Assembly (NCBI RefSeq): GCF_000828515.1
Contig: NZ_AP010872.1
Span: forward strand, 345,001 to 409,000
Direction of reading: 5' to 3'
Source of the DNA: Candidatus Ishikawaella capsulata Mpkobe
GTDB lineage: Bacteria > Pseudomonadota > Gammaproteobacteria > Enterobacterales > Enterobacteriaceae
DNA length: 64,000 bases
Shown: one piece after another, positions 10,800-21,441 of the stretch
Layout: each line of letters starts with the position of its first letter
Position numbering within the stretch: position 1 is the stretch's first letter
The notes under the pieces: generated by a model
What the model was told of the DNA's origin: nothing
The model's input: only the letters and a program-made list of their open reading frames with translations
Database searches by the model: none
Program-made: the position numbers and the translations under genes

Positions 10800-11756
10800 A
10801 TGATGGATAAGCTTACTTCCTTACGTCAAATGACAACTATTGTTGCTGATACAAGTGATATATCGGAAATAAAACATTATAAACCTCAAGACGTTACTAC
10901 AAATCCTTCTTTGATTTTAAACGCTGTGAATATACCTGAATATCGGAAATTAATAAATAAATCTATCCAATTTGCTAGTAAGCAAAGTAAAAATAAAATA
11001 GAACGAATCCAAATAGCAGCAGAAATATTAGGGGTTTATATAGGTATAGAAATTCTTAAATTAATCCCAGGTCGTATATCTACTGAAATAGATGCTTATT
11101 ACTCTTATGATATTGATAATAGCATTGTTAAAGCACGTAATTTAATTAAACATTATAATGATGCTGGTATTAGTAATAATCGTATTTTGATAAAATTAGC
11201 AGCCACTTGGCAAGGAATTCGTGCAGCTGAACAACTAGAAAAAGAAGGAATTAATTGTAACATGACTTTATTATTCTCTTTTGCTCAAGCAAGAGCTTGT
11301 GCTGAAGCAGGAGTATACTTAATTTCTCCATTTGTTGGACGCATCCTTGATTGGCACATATTAAACACCGATAAGAAATGTTATGAACCATCTGAAGATC
11401 CCGGAGTAATTTCTGTTTCTAAGATCTATAATTACTATAAACAATATAGATATAAAACCATAGTTATGGGTGCTAGTTTTCGTAATGTAAATGAAATTAT
11501 TGAGTTAGCTGGATGCGATTACTTAACAATTTCTCCTATTTTACTAAAAGAATTGTCAAGCACAAAAGGTAATGTAATATGTAAATTAGCAAGTAATAAT
11601 CATGCTATGAAACCACGTCCCGAAAAAATAACTGAATCCGAATTTTTATGGCAACATAATAATAATCCAATGGCAGTAGATAAATTAGCACAAGGAATTC
11701 GTAATTTTGCCGTTGATCAAAATAAATTAAAAAAAATTATCAGTTCTTTAATCTAA
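10800..11756 (+). CDS. talB: Transaldolase
   Basis: Transfers a dihydroxyacetone unit between sugar phosphates in the non-oxidative pentose phosphate pathway. From the ATG at 10800 the protein is 318 residues (E. coli TalB 317) and begins [10 protein letters not shown]. The Schiff-base lysine lies in [35 protein letters not shown] is also conserved. Upstream TTG and downstream ATG (10803) are possible starts; 10800 aligns best and GAGAG lies just before it. The thrC-talB-mog order matches E. coli, where talB rather than talA sits here. Confidence 0.96.
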   Translation: MMDKLTSLRQMTTIVADTSDISEIKHYKPQDVTTNPSLILNAVNIPEYRKLINKSIQFASKQSKNKIERIQIAAEILGVYIGIEILKLIPGRISTEIDAYYSYDIDNSIVKARNLIKHYNDAGISNNRILIKLAATWQGIRAAEQLEKEGINCNMTLLFSFAQARACAEAGVYLISPFVGRILDWHILNTDKKCYEPSEDPGVISVSKIYNYYKQYRYKTIVMGASFRNVNEIIELAGCDYLTISPILLKELSSTKGNVICKLASNNHAMKPRPEKITESEFLWQHNNNPMAVDKLAQGIRNFAVDQNKLKKIISSLI

Positions 11757-11824
11757 TTTTATATATATTATTAGCTAGAGTTACCGATTCAATTATTAAT
11801 TTTCATAAAAGGGAACATTAACAT

Positions 11825-12385
11825 ATGAATTCGTTACGTATTGGTCTCATTTCCGTTTCAGATCGCGCCTTTAATGGTTTGTATCAGGACTATAATATTC
11901 CTACATTAGAAAATTGGCTCCTTAAAGCTATAATTACTCCCTTCGAAAAAAAAACCAGATTAGTACCAGATGAACAGTTAATTATTGAACAAACAATCTG
12001 TGAATTAGTGGATGAATATTTTTGTCAATTAATTTTAACAGCTGGTGGTACCGGTCCTGCTAAAAGAGATGTTACTCCAGATGCTACACTAGCTATTGCC
12101 GATCGTGAAGTTTTTGGTTTTGGAGAACACATGCGTCGAATTAGTCTTAATTTCGTACCAACTGCTATTCTTTCACGGCAAGTTGGTGTAATTAGGAAAC
12201 AATCTTTAATCCTAAATTTACCAGGTCAACCAAAATCAATTCGAGAAACATTGGAAGGAATTAGAGATGAAAATGGGAAAATAGTAGTGGAAGGCATTTT
12301 TTCCTGTATACCTTATTGTATACACCTCCTTGATGGTCCCGATATAGAAACTAATTCAGCAATAATAAAAAAATTCGTACCTTGA
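11825..12385 (+). CDS. mog: Molybdopterin adenylyltransferase
   Basis: Adenylates molybdopterin before MoeA inserts molybdenum. It has 186 residues, slightly short of E. coli Mog (195). The MoaB/Mog signature TAGGTGPAKRDVTPDAT is intact near residue 73, and FGEHMRRISL and LPGQPKSIRETL follow. The talB-mog-dnaK order is as in E. coli. With moeA and moeB also in this window, late cofactor steps look functional; the early genes (moaACDE) are not in view. Confidence 0.93.
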   Translation: MNSLRIGLISVSDRAFNGLYQDYNIPTLENWLLKAIITPFEKKTRLVPDEQLIIEQTICELVDEYFCQLILTAGGTGPAKRDVTPDATLAIADREVFGFGEHMRRISLNFVPTAILSRQVGVIRKQSLILNLPGQPKSIRETLEGIRDENGKIVVEGIFSCIPYCIHLLDGPDIETNSAIIKKFVP

Positions 12386-12466
12386 TTTTATTATCATCGT
12401 AAAATATAATCAATATAATTGACTTATATTAAATATATTGATTTTTATATTTTTTTATCTTCCACC

Positions 12467-12495
12467 CTTGATGCATATAAATGTAATCCCCATTT
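12467..12495 (+). promoter_or_regulatory. Sigma-32 heat-shock promoter of dnaK
   Basis: CTTGAT (12467-12472) and CCCCATTT (12488-12495) are separated by 15 bases. The E. coli dnaK P1 promoter has the same -35 context (CCCTTGATG) and the same -10 (CCCCATTTA) with a 14-base gap. It lies about 130 bases before the dnaK ATG. G+C-rich boxes of this sort are rare in this DNA, so purifying selection is likely. Confidence 0.85.
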
Positions 12496-12627
12496 AAATG
12501 TTATTCCGTTTTTTAATAAGACCATAACATAAAGTGGTGAAAAACTATTTTATAGTATAGTAATAGAATTTATATGAATCAGCCCACACAACTGATTTGA
12601 GAAAAATTCTATAGAGGAGATGTTTAG

Positions 12628-14529
12628 ATGGGTAAGATTATAGGTATTGATCTAGGCACCACAAATTCTTGTGTTGCTGTTATGGATGGGTCTAAAGCTC
12701 GCGTACTAGAAAATGCAGAAGGTGATCGCACTACACCATCGATTATCGCCTATATGCCAGATGGAGAAACTTTAGTTGGACAACCAGCTAAACGTCAGGC
12801 AGTAACCAATCCACAAAATACTTTATTTGCTATCAAACGGTTGATTGGGCGTCGTTTTAAAGATGCAGAAATACAACGTGATATCAAAATTATGCCGTAT
12901 AAAATTGTTCAAGCGGAAAATGGAGATGCATGGTTAGAAGTAAAAGGACAAAAGATGGCTCCTCCACAAATTTCTGCAGAAGTACTTAAAAAAATGAAGA
13001 AAACTGCAGAAGATTTTTTAGGGGAATGTGTTACTGAAGCAGTTATTACTGTACCAGCATACTTTAATGATGCTCAACGTCAAGCAACTAAAGATGCAGG
13101 ACGTATTGCTGGTTTAGAAGTGAAACGCATTATCAATGAACCAACAGCAGCAGCTTTAGCGTACGGTCTTGATAAAAATAAAGGTAATACAACTATTGCT
13201 GTTTATGATCTTGGTGGTGGTACTTTTGACATTTCTATCATTGAAATTGATGAAGTAGAAGGCGAAAAAACTTTTGAAGTGTTAGCCACAAATGGAGACA
13301 CTCATTTAGGCGGTGAAGATTTTGATAGTAGATTAATTAATTATTTAGTTGCTGAATTTAAGAAAGATCAAGGAGTGAATTTACATAATGATCCTTTAGC
13401 CATGCAACGTCTTAAAGAAGCCGCGGAAAAAGCAAAAATTGAACTTTCTTCTGCTCAGCAAACTGATGTAAACTTACCATATATTACAGCTGATTCTGCA
13501 GGACCTAAACACTTAAATATTAAAGTTACTCGTGCAAAATTAGAATCTTTAGTAGAAGATTTAGTTATTCGTTCTATTGAACCATTAAAAGTTGCATTGA
13601 AAGATGCAGGTTTGTCAGTATCTGATATTAAGGATATTATTTTAGTGGGTGGACAAACACGTATGCCTATGGTTCAAGCTAAAGTAGCTGAATTTTTCGG
13701 TAAAGAACCACGTAAAGATGTTAATCCAGATGAAGCAGTTGCTGTTGGGGCAGCAGTACAAGGTGGTGTTCTTGCCGGAGATGTTAAAGATGTTTTATTG
13801 TTAGATGTTACTCCTCTTTCATTAGGCATTGAAACTATGGGTGGTGTTATGACTACTTTAATTAGTAAGAATACAACTATTCCTACTAAACATAGTCAAA
13901 TATTTTCTACTGCTGAAGATAATCAATCTGCGGTAACAGTTCACGTTCTTCAGGGTGAAAGAAAACGTGCTATAGACAATAAATCTCTAGGACAATTTAA
14001 TCTTGATGGTATTCAACCTGCTCCTCGCGGTATTCCTCAAATAGAAGTTACTTTCGATATTGATGCTGACGGCATTTTGCATGTATCTGCTAAAGATAAA
14101 AAAAGTGGTAAAGAACAAAAAATTACTATTAAAGCTTCTTCAGGTTTAAATGAGCAAGAAATTCAGAAAATGGTAAAAGATGCGGAAGCAAATGCTGAAG
14201 TAGATCGGAAATTCGAAGAATTAGTTCAAATACGTAATCAAGGTGATCAAATCATTCATAGTACTCGTAAGCAACTAGATGGATTAAAAGGAAAAATATC
14301 AGATGCCGATAGAATCAATATTGAGAAATCAATAGATAATCTTCTAGCAGTTCTAAAACAAGAAAATAAAAATGAAATTGAAGCTAAGATAAAGGATGTC
14401 ATGCAAGCTTCTAGTAAACTGATGGAAATGGCTCAACAACAAGCAAGTGTGAATAACACATCAACTACTAATAAAGATAATAATGTTGTAGATGCGGAAT
14501 TTGAAGAAGTAAAAGACAATAAAAAATAA
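12628..14529 (+). CDS. dnaK: Chaperone DnaK (Hsp70)
   Basis: ATP-driven Hsp70 that binds exposed hydrophobic segments of client proteins, working with DnaJ and normally GrpE. It has 633 residues (E. coli 638). The ATPase domain opens with [19 protein letters not shown] and has [14 protein letters not shown] and LVGGQTRMP; the interdomain linker is [13 protein letters not shown]; the C-terminal tail ends DAEFEEVKD, the usual EEV-type end. GAGGAG lies eight bases before the ATG. It is transcribed from the sigma-32 promoter at 12467-12495. Many symbionts overproduce such chaperones to buffer damaged proteins. Confidence 0.98.
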   Translation: MGKIIGIDLGTTNSCVAVMDGSKARVLENAEGDRTTPSIIAYMPDGETLVGQPAKRQAVTNPQNTLFAIKRLIGRRFKDAEIQRDIKIMPYKIVQAENGDAWLEVKGQKMAPPQISAEVLKKMKKTAEDFLGECVTEAVITVPAYFNDAQRQATKDAGRIAGLEVKRIINEPTAAALAYGLDKNKGNTTIAVYDLGGGTFDISIIEIDEVEGEKTFEVLATNGDTHLGGEDFDSRLINYLVAEFKKDQGVNLHNDPLAMQRLKEAAEKAKIELSSAQQTDVNLPYITADSAGPKHLNIKVTRAKLESLVEDLVIRSIEPLKVALKDAGLSVSDIKDIILVGGQTRMPMVQAKVAEFFGKEPRKDVNPDEAVAVGAAVQGGVLAGDVKDVLLLDVTPLSLGIETMGGVMTTLISKNTTIPTKHSQIFSTAEDNQSAVTVHVLQGERKRAIDNKSLGQFNLDGIQPAPRGIPQIEVTFDIDADGILHVSAKDKKSGKEQKITIKASSGLNEQEIQKMVKDAEANAEVDRKFEELVQIRNQGDQIIHSTRKQLDGLKGKISDADRINIEKSIDNLLAVLKQENKNEIEAKIKDVMQASSKLMEMAQQQASVNNTSTTNKDNNVVDAEFEEVKDNKK

Positions 14530-14552
14530 ATTGAATATTACTTATTAAGTAT

Positions 14553-14579
14553 GGCGGTTGGGTTGATTCAGCAATCGCC
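14553..14579 (+). other. Hairpin between dnaK and dnaJ
   Basis: GGCGGTTG (14553-14560) pairs with CAATCGCC (14572-14579), eight pairs with one G-U, around an 11-base loop. It lies 23 bases after the dnaK stop in the 110-base gap. No T-run follows, so a partial attenuator or an mRNA stability element setting the DnaK:DnaJ ratio is more likely than a terminator. Confidence 0.45.
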
Positions 14580-14639
14580 TTAAGCACACGCGTACAACAG
14601 ATTATATTATTAATAGTGTAATCATGTTAAAGGCAAACC

Positions 14640-15758
14640 ATGGTAAAAAGTGACTATTATAATATTTTAGGAATTTCTAAATCAGCAGATGATCAGATGA
14701 TTAAAAAAGCCTACAAGCGATTAGCAATGAAGTATCATCCTGATCGTAATCCTAATAAAGAAGCTGAGGCTAAATTTAAAGAAATTAAGGAGGCATATGA
14801 AGTTTTAATTGATAAACACAAAAGAGCAGCTTATGATAAATTTGGACATAGTGCTTTTGATCAGCAGAGTAGTGGAGCTGGTTTTGGTAACTCGGATTTT
14901 AGCGATATATTTGGGGATGTTTTTGGAGATATTTTTGGTGGAGGACGTCGTCAACATCCTACGAGAGGTGCAGATATACGTTACAATCTAGAACTAACGC
15001 TGGAAGAAGCAGTACGCGGTATCTTTAAAGAAATAGGAGTCCCTACCTTAGATCAATGCAAAGAATGTCGGGGTAGTGGAGCTAAAAAAGGCACACAACC
15101 ACAAAATTGTCCTACTTGCCAAGGTAGTGGTCAAGTACACATGCGTCAAGGTTTTTTTACGATGCAACAAACGTGTCCGTTTTGTCAAGGACGTGGTAAG
15201 GTAATTAAAAATCCTTGTAGTATATGTCGGGGTAATGGTAAAGTAAAAAAATTAAAGAGTCTATCCGTTAAGATTCCGGCCGGTATTGATACCGGAGACA
15301 GAATTAGGTTAACTGGAGAAGGAGAAGCAGGTGAATATGGTGCTGGAGCAGGAGACCTATATGTAGACATCTCTATAAAAAAACATCCTATATTTGTTCG
15401 GGAAGGAAATAATCTATATTGCAAAGTACCGATTAATTTTGCTATGGCTGCTTTAGGTGGTGAAATAGAAGTGCCCACTCTAAATGGTCGGGTAAAATTA
15501 AAAATACCTTCAGAAACGCAAACTGGTAGGTTATTTAGATTACGTGGAAAAGGAGTAAGTTCAGTTCATAACGGTACATTGGGTGATTTAATGTGTCGGG
15601 TAATTATTGAAACCCCCATTAATCTTAATGAAAAACAGAAAAATCTGCTAAGAGATTTAGAAAGAAGTTTTTGTGGACCTACTGGAGAAAAAAATAGTCC
15701 ACAATCTAAAAGTTTTTTTGATGGGATGAAAAAATTTTTTGATGATTTAACCAGATAA
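14640..15758 (+). CDS. dnaJ: Chaperone DnaJ (Hsp40)
   Basis: Co-chaperone that delivers clients to DnaK and stimulates its ATPase. It has 372 residues. The J-domain holds the essential HPD (YHPDRN, near residue 33). A Gly/Phe-rich stretch (about 75-105) follows. Four zinc repeats of the CxxCxGxG type lie at about 140-205, and the C-terminal peptide-binding domains are complete. It is 110 bases after dnaK and ends before a strong terminator, so dnaKJ forms a heat-shock operon. Confidence 0.97.
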   Translation: MVKSDYYNILGISKSADDQMIKKAYKRLAMKYHPDRNPNKEAEAKFKEIKEAYEVLIDKHKRAAYDKFGHSAFDQQSSGAGFGNSDFSDIFGDVFGDIFGGGRRQHPTRGADIRYNLELTLEEAVRGIFKEIGVPTLDQCKECRGSGAKKGTQPQNCPTCQGSGQVHMRQGFFTMQQTCPFCQGRGKVIKNPCSICRGNGKVKKLKSLSVKIPAGIDTGDRIRLTGEGEAGEYGAGAGDLYVDISIKKHPIFVREGNNLYCKVPINFAMAALGGEIEVPTLNGRVKLKIPSETQTGRLFRLRGKGVSSVHNGTLGDLMCRVIIETPINLNEKQKNLLRDLERSFCGPTGEKNSPQSKSFFDGMKKFFDDLTR

Positions 15759-15797
15759 TAAGTAGTATTGTCGAATTTAATGAATCAAATAAATGAT

Positions 15798-15840
15798 AGC
15801 TCAAATATGCTATTGTTTTGGGTATTTGAGCTGTTTTTTA
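15798..15840 (+). terminator. Rho-independent terminator of dnaKJ
   Basis: AGCTCAAATA (15798-15807) and TATTTGAGCT (15823-15832) form a perfect 10-bp stem, followed by GTTTTTTA. It lies 40 bases after dnaJ and before convergent rpsT. Confidence 0.8.
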
Positions 15841-15882
15841 TTAACTACCATTATCATTTAGTGGGATAATTACATGTAAAAC

Positions 15883-16146
15883 TTATGTTAATTTACTAAT
15901 ATGTAAACTTAATTTTGTTTTATGACGGGCTGCTTTATTTTTATGAATAAGTCCTTTAGTAGCTTGACTATCTAATAGTGGTTGCATTTTTTTAAATGCT
16001 GCTTGAGCAGCGGTTTTATCTCCAATAGCAATTGCAGCATAGACATGTTTGATAGAAGTACGAATCATAGAGCGTCGGCTGGCATTATACTTACGTTGCT
16101 TTTCTGATTTTATTATACGTTTTTTAGCGGATTTAATATTAGCCAT
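15883..16146 (-). CDS. rpsT: 30S ribosomal protein S20
   Basis: Small basic protein that binds 16S rRNA during 30S assembly. From the ATG at 16146 it is 87 residues, the E. coli length, starting [20 protein letters not shown] longer frame runs to 16212, but GGAGAG about seven bases before 16146 and the family N-terminus fix this start. It converges on dnaJ. The next gene in E. coli order, ribF, is a remnant upstream. Confidence 0.97.
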   Translation of the reverse strand: MANIKSAKKRIIKSEKQRKYNASRRSMIRTSIKHVYAAIAIGDKTAAQAAFKKMQPLLDSQATKGLIHKNKAARHKTKLSLHISKLT

Positions 16147-16339
16147 ATATTTGCTCTCCAAATATATACATAAATTATTTAAATAATAGCACATTATTAT
16201 TAAAAAGGTCAATACTATTTAGAAAAAGTTGTTTTAAATAATGTTATTATCAATTAATATTAATTATGTTAAAAATCAACATTTTAGTTTATTATTGTTT
16301 TAATATTAAAATTTATTTATTGATGATTTTTGCAAATAA

Positions 16340-16650
16340 TTTGTTAAGTTTAAGATTAGAAAATTTCATCGTGGATGTGCCTTAACTATGGGTCATTTTG
16401 ATTGTATCCACCGTTGTCATAAATATTTTTTAAAAAATTACGCAACAAAAATTTATAAATATAAAATACCAGTTATGTTATTTGAAACTCATCAACTGGA
16501 ATTTCTTTTAGGTAGTCAAGTAAAGTTCCAGCGCATTTAACATGCATCAAAAATAAACATAATCGAAAAATATGGAATGTATTACTATGTAAAAAATTTG
16601 ATCATATTTTTCAAAATTATCGGCAGATGATTTTATCAACGATATTTGAA
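16340..16650 (+). pseudogene. ribF: ribF remnant (riboflavin kinase/FAD synthetase)
   Basis: Only about a third of ribF remains. One frame reads GCALTMGHFDCIHRCHKYF near 16373-16430, aligning to the nucleotidyl-transfer motif GNFDGVHRGH of RibF with two glycines replaced by Cys, then IPVMLFETHQLEF, and stops at 16538-16540. A shifted frame continues with VLLCKKFDHIFQNYRQ to about 16650. The remaining two thirds, including the kinase domain, are not recognisable before ileS. The rpsT-ribF-ileS order matches E. coli. FMN and FAD must then come from a second locus or from the host. Confidence 0.85.
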
Positions 16651-16865
16651 TTTCCCCAATCGAAATAAAAATATACAAACCTATAATATCTCCAATAACA
16701 GGCATATATATGGTAGAAATATTTTATTTAATTTTACTTATTGTAAATACTTAATACAACTTATACAGCTAAAGATATATATCTAATATTAATAGTGAAT
16801 TGGTTAAAAATAATATTTATTATGTATATACCGTTGTAAAATATCCATAAGAGACTTGAAAGGTA

Positions 16866-19682
16866 ATGACTAATTATAAATCTACTTTAAACTTACCAGT
16901 AACAAAGTTTCCCATGCGTGGCAATTTAGCTAAAAAGGAACCATTTATATTAAAACGCTGGCATGAGGACGATTTATATAGACTTATTTGTCAACATAAA
17001 AAAGGCAAAAAAATGTTTATATTACATGACGGTCCTCCTTATGCTAATGGGAAAATTCACATTGGCCATGCAATTAATAAAATTATTAAAGATATTATTA
17101 TAAAATCTAAAAATATGTCTGGTTTTAATGCTCCTTATGTACCAGGTTGGGATTGTCATGGTCTTCCAATTGAACATAAAGTAGAACAAATAACTAATAA
17201 AATAGCCGAAAAAATTACAGAGCAAAATTTTCGTTTATTGTGTCGGAAATATGCCATTGAACAAGTAGAAGCTCAAAAAAGAGACTTTATACGTCTTGGG
17301 ATATTAGGTGAATGGCATAATCCATATCTAACAATGGAATTTCATACTGAGGCAAATATCATTCGTGCTTTAGGAAAAATTATTGCCAAAGGTTACCTAT
17401 ATAAGGGATCCAAACCCATACATTGGTGTTTTGACTGTAGTTCCGCTTTAGCAGATGCAGAAGTTGAGTATCATGACATAAATTCTTTTTCTATATATGT
17501 TATGTTTATGGTTAGTAATATTGCATATATAAAAGATATCTTTAATATTAAAGATATTAATAATCCAGTAGGAATAATTATTTGGACCACTACCCCTTGG
17601 ACATTACCAGCTAACTGTGCTATTGCTTTACATCCATCTGCTGAATATCAATTAGTACATACTAAATATTATAATTTTATTATGGCCAAATCCCTTATTA
17701 ATGATGTGATGAAATGTTTTTCCATTTCATCATGGCAAATACTGGGAACAGTTATGGGATCTTCATTAGAAGATATATGTTTTCACCATCCTTTTATGGA
17801 TTTTGATATACCAGTAATTATGGGAGAACATATAACATTAGACATGGGTACTGGGGCAGTTCATATAGCACCTAATCATGGATTAGAGGATCATATTCTC
17901 TGTAAAAAATATAATATCAAAAATAAGAACTTCGTTCAATCTAATGGTAACTATATACAAGGAACTTATCCAACATTAGATGGAATAAATATATTTAAAG
18001 CTAATGATTTAATCATAAAATTACTGCAGAAAAATAATTGTCTTCTTAAAGTTGAACACTTCTATCATAGTTACCCACATTGCTGGCGTCATAAAAATCC
18101 TGTTATTTTGAGAGCGACTCCACAATGGTTTATTAACTTAGATAAAAATAACTTAAGGTCGAGACTTATAGAAGAAATTAAAAAAGTTAAATGGGCTCCA
18201 GGTTGGGGTCAATTACAAATGGAAACCATGGTTAGAAATAGTCCGGATTGGTGTGTATCTAGGCAACGAAGTTGGGGAGTTCCTTTGACACTTCTAGTAA
18301 ATAAAGACACTGATCAATTACATCCAAATACCTTAAACTTGATAGAAAAAATAGCTAAACTTGTAGAAAAAAAAGGTATTCAAGTTTGGTGGGATATTGA
18401 TATATATGATCTTATAGGTAAAGATGCTAATAATTATGTAAAAATACTAGATGTATTAGATGTTTGGTTTGATTCAGGTTGTACAAGCTATTCAGTTGTA
18501 GAAAAGCGTCCGGAATTTGAAGATCATCTACCCGATATGTATCTAGAAGGATCAGATCAGTATAGGGGATGGTTTATGTCATCTCTAATTATTTCTACTC
18601 TTATAAGAGATAAGGCACCTTATAAGAAGGTGATCACTCATGGTTTTGCTGTAGATGCACAAGGTCGTAAAATGTCTAAATCAATAGGCAATACTATATC
18701 TCCTCAAGAAATAGTAGATAAATTTGGTGCTGACATTTTACGCATATGGGTAGCATCAAATAATTATTCCAGTGAAATGGCGGTATCTCATGAAATTTTA
18801 ACACGCTCTGTAGACATTTATCGTCGCATTCGTAATACAGCACGTTTCTTACTAGCTAATATTAACGATTTTAATCCTCAAAAAGATTTAGTAGAACCAG
18901 AAAATATGGTAGCTATTGATAGATGGGCTGTAGGGAAAGCAAATTTAACACAATTAGATATTACTAAATTTTATGATAATTATGATTTTCATAGTGTAAT
19001 TCAACATTTAATGCAATTTTGTTCCATAGATATGGGTGCTTTTTATCTTGATATCATTAAAGATCGTCAGTATACAGGTAAAAGAAAAAGTTTTGCAAGA
19101 CTTAGTTGTCAAACAGCATTATGGCATATTACACAAGCGCTAGTACGTTGGATATCGCCTATTATTTCTTTCACTGCTGATGAAATTTGGAACTATTTAC
19201 CAGGTGATCATAGTAAATATGTATTTACTGAAGAATGGTATGATGGTCTTTTTAGTTTATCAGATAATACAGAACTAAATGATTCTTATTGGTCTGAATT
19301 AATTCATATACGCAATGAGGTAAATAAGATCATAGAAAAAGCACGTTCGGATAAATATATTGGCAACAACCTAGAAGTATCTCTTGTGTTGTATGCAGAT
19401 CAAGATTTAGCTGCTAAATTATACCTTTTAGGAAAAGAATTAAAATTTCTTTTATTAACTTCAGAAGTACAAATATATGATTTGTCAAAAGCTGGTGAAG
19501 ATGTGCAACAAAGTAAATTATTTAAAGGGTTAAAAATTAAGATCAATAAATCTAAAGGTAAAAAATGTTTGCGTTGTTGGCATTATACCTATGATATAGG
19601 TGCAAATAAAAATAATGTGAATATATGTAGTCGTTGTTATGATAATATTTTTGGTGAAGGCGAGTATCGTAGATACGTTTAA
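16866..19682 (+). CDS. ileS: Isoleucyl-tRNA synthetase
   Basis: Charges tRNA-Ile and edits misactivated valine. It has 938 residues, the E. coli length. Class I signatures are [12 protein letters not shown] (HIGH) near residue 58 and KMSKSIGN near residue 603. The editing domain carries [11 protein letters not shown]. The C-terminal zinc site is CLRCW with CSRC about 20 residues later. The stop overlaps the lspA start by one base (TAATG), coupling the two genes as in E. coli. Confidence 0.98.
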   Translation: MTNYKSTLNLPVTKFPMRGNLAKKEPFILKRWHEDDLYRLICQHKKGKKMFILHDGPPYANGKIHIGHAINKIIKDIIIKSKNMSGFNAPYVPGWDCHGLPIEHKVEQITNKIAEKITEQNFRLLCRKYAIEQVEAQKRDFIRLGILGEWHNPYLTMEFHTEANIIRALGKIIAKGYLYKGSKPIHWCFDCSSALADAEVEYHDINSFSIYVMFMVSNIAYIKDIFNIKDINNPVGIIIWTTTPWTLPANCAIALHPSAEYQLVHTKYYNFIMAKSLINDVMKCFSISSWQILGTVMGSSLEDICFHHPFMDFDIPVIMGEHITLDMGTGAVHIAPNHGLEDHILCKKYNIKNKNFVQSNGNYIQGTYPTLDGINIFKANDLIIKLLQKNNCLLKVEHFYHSYPHCWRHKNPVILRATPQWFINLDKNNLRSRLIEEIKKVKWAPGWGQLQMETMVRNSPDWCVSRQRSWGVPLTLLVNKDTDQLHPNTLNLIEKIAKLVEKKGIQVWWDIDIYDLIGKDANNYVKILDVLDVWFDSGCTSYSVVEKRPEFEDHLPDMYLEGSDQYRGWFMSSLIISTLIRDKAPYKKVITHGFAVDAQGRKMSKSIGNTISPQEIVDKFGADILRIWVASNNYSSEMAVSHEILTRSVDIYRRIRNTARFLLANINDFNPQKDLVEPENMVAIDRWAVGKANLTQLDITKFYDNYDFHSVIQHLMQFCSIDMGAFYLDIIKDRQYTGKRKSFARLSCQTALWHITQALVRWISPIISFTADEIWNYLPGDHSKYVFTEEWYDGLFSLSDNTELNDSYWSELIHIRNEVNKIIEKARSDKYIGNNLEVSLVLYADQDLAAKLYLLGKELKFLLLTSEVQIYDLSKAGEDVQQSKLFKGLKIKINKSKGKKCLRCWHYTYDIGANKNNVNICSRCYDNIFGEGEYRRYV

Positions 19683-20173
19683 TGTTTAGATTTATGCGTT
19701 ATAGTGGATTATATTGGTGTTGGATTAGTCTGCTAAGTATGTTGCTTGATGTTATTAGTAAGAAATTGGTGTTAGCAAATATTATGCTATATGAAAGTAA
19801 ACCATTAATGCCATTCATAAATTTGTTTTTTAGTCGTAATTATGGAGCAGCATTCAGCTTGTTTTCGAATAGTAACGGTTGGCAACATTGGGTTATGATT
19901 ATTGCTACCTTTGTGATAATATCAATTATCTTAAGAATAATGTACGATAGTAAATCGTACCCAAATTTTAATAATATCTCTTATGCTTTACTTTTAGGAG
20001 GAGCTGTAGGCAATTTATTTGACAGAATTTTCCATGGATTTGTTATAGATTTTATTGATTTACATATAGAAAATTGGCATTTTCCTACTTTTAATATAGC
20101 AGACAGCTGTATTTCTATTGCAACTTTCCTATTAGGAATAAAATACTTGTTTAATCACACCACTGATAAATAA
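19682..20173 (+). CDS. lspA: Lipoprotein signal peptidase II
   Basis: Inner-membrane aspartyl protease that removes signal peptides from lipoproteins after diacylglyceryl transfer. It has 163 residues and four predicted membrane segments. The two catalytic aspartates lie in GNLFDRIFHGFVIDFID and FNIADSCIS, and the RNYGAAFS block is present. It overlaps ileS by one base. Substrates visible in the window include CyoA, which has a lipobox. The following genes in E. coli (fkpB, ispH) are gone or reduced to a remnant. Confidence 0.96.
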   Translation: MFRFMRYSGLYWCWISLLSMLLDVISKKLVLANIMLYESKPLMPFINLFFSRNYGAAFSLFSNSNGWQHWVMIIATFVIISIILRIMYDSKSYPNFNNISYALLLGGAVGNLFDRIFHGFVIDFIDLHIENWHFPTFNIADSCISIATFLLGIKYLFNHTTDK

Positions 20174-20203
20174 TACAAATTAAAATATTTTTGGTAGTAC
20201 ATA

Positions 20204-20390
20204 AGGTGCTCTTCATATACATAGTGGAACTGTCATTAAAAACACATATCATAAATGACATAATAGTTAGTTAATAAATTGTGGTACATTGGTGTAATCT
20301 TTATAGAAGAAGTTAAAATACATAAATGATTTTTTTTTCAGCTCATAGTGTATTTTATCCATTAGTAAAAAAATGGAACTTACTATAAAA
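20204..20390 (+). pseudogene. ispH: Possible ispH remnant (HMBPP reductase)
   Basis: Short collinear matches to IspH in shifting frames. VIKNTYH aligns with VVHNRYV of the family. GVIFIEE (near 20293) aligns with GAIFIEQ. FFSAHSVF (near 20333) aligns with the iron-sulfur enzyme motif IFSAHGVS. Stops and frameshifts interrupt all of them, and nothing is recognisable after 20390. The site downstream of lspA is where E. coli has ispH. The pieces are short, so the call is moderate. Confidence 0.55.
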
Positions 20391-20474
20391 TAGCATATAT
20401 TATATTTGACCTTCCCAAATAACTGCGTTATTAATTAATGTAAACAAAGTTATAAAAATACTTCATATGGTTTT

Positions 20475-21290
20475 ATGACAAATATGAGAATTGCTATTGC
20501 TGGTGTAACAGGTCGTATGGGAAAAAAGCTAATTCAATCACTTCCACATATAGAAGGAATTGTATTAGGAGCAGCTTTCGTTCGGCCAGGCTCTATAGTA
20601 ACAGGAATTGATGTTGGTCAAGTAGTTGGAGAAAAAATACTAGGCATCAAACTAATAGATAATTTAAATACGGCTATTAACGATTTTGATGTACTAATTG
20701 ATTTTACTAATCCTGCGGCAACATTAACATATATCGATTTTTGTTGTAAATATAAAAAATCTATGGTTATTGGAACTACTGGGTTTACTGAATACGAAAA
20801 GAAAAAAATTTTTCTTGCTTCAGAAAATATTAGTATTGTTTTATCTCCGAATTTTAGTGTAGGAATTAATGTAGTAATTAAATTACTAGAAAAAATAACT
20901 ACAGTTATGGGAAATTATGCAGATATTGAAATTATAGAAAGTCATCATCGTAATAAAAGAGATGCTCCTTCAGGTACAGCATTGGCTATGGGAGAAGCAA
21001 TTGCTAATATAATGCATTGGGATTTAAATAAAAAAGCTATTTATAACAGAGGTATTCACAGTGGAAAACGTTTAGCTAATACTATTGGTTTTGCAACTAT
21101 ACGAGCTGGAGATATTATAGGAGAACACACTGCTATATTTGCAGATATCGGAGAACGCATAGAAATTACACATAAGGCATCTAGTCGCATTACCTTTGCT
21201 CATGGTGCTTTAAAAGCTGCTATATGGGTTAATAATAAAAAACCAGGCATATACAGCATGCAGGATGTATTAGCATTATCGACCTTATAA
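20475..21290 (+). CDS. dapB: 4-Hydroxy-tetrahydrodipicolinate reductase
   Basis: Reduces HTPA with NAD(P)H on the route to diaminopimelate and lysine. It has 271 residues (E. coli 273). The Rossmann loop is IAGVTGRMGKKLI; the catalytic block is ESHHRNKRDAPSGTALAMGE (residues about 155-174); GEHTAIFADIGERIEITH follows. It serves both peptidoglycan (with DacC here) and lysine provisioning. There is no strong ribosome binding site before ATG 20475; a second ATG at 20484 is possible. It precedes carAB as in E. coli. Confidence 0.96.
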   Translation: MTNMRIAIAGVTGRMGKKLIQSLPHIEGIVLGAAFVRPGSIVTGIDVGQVVGEKILGIKLIDNLNTAINDFDVLIDFTNPAATLTYIDFCCKYKKSMVIGTTGFTEYEKKKIFLASENISIVLSPNFSVGINVVIKLLEKITTVMGNYADIEIIESHHRNKRDAPSGTALAMGEAIANIMHWDLNKKAIYNRGIHSGKRLANTIGFATIRAGDIIGEHTAIFADIGERIEITHKASSRITFAHGALKAAIWVNNKKPGIYSMQDVLALSTL

Positions 21291-21441
21291 TTATTATTTA
21301 TCATGTTATTTAATAAATATTATATTTCAAATATATAACTTATATCATTTATATAAATAGTATTTGTAAATATTGCAATTGTTTTCCAACAATAAATTAA
21401 TATCATATATTAAATATAAAGTTTATTATTTGGAGGATATC

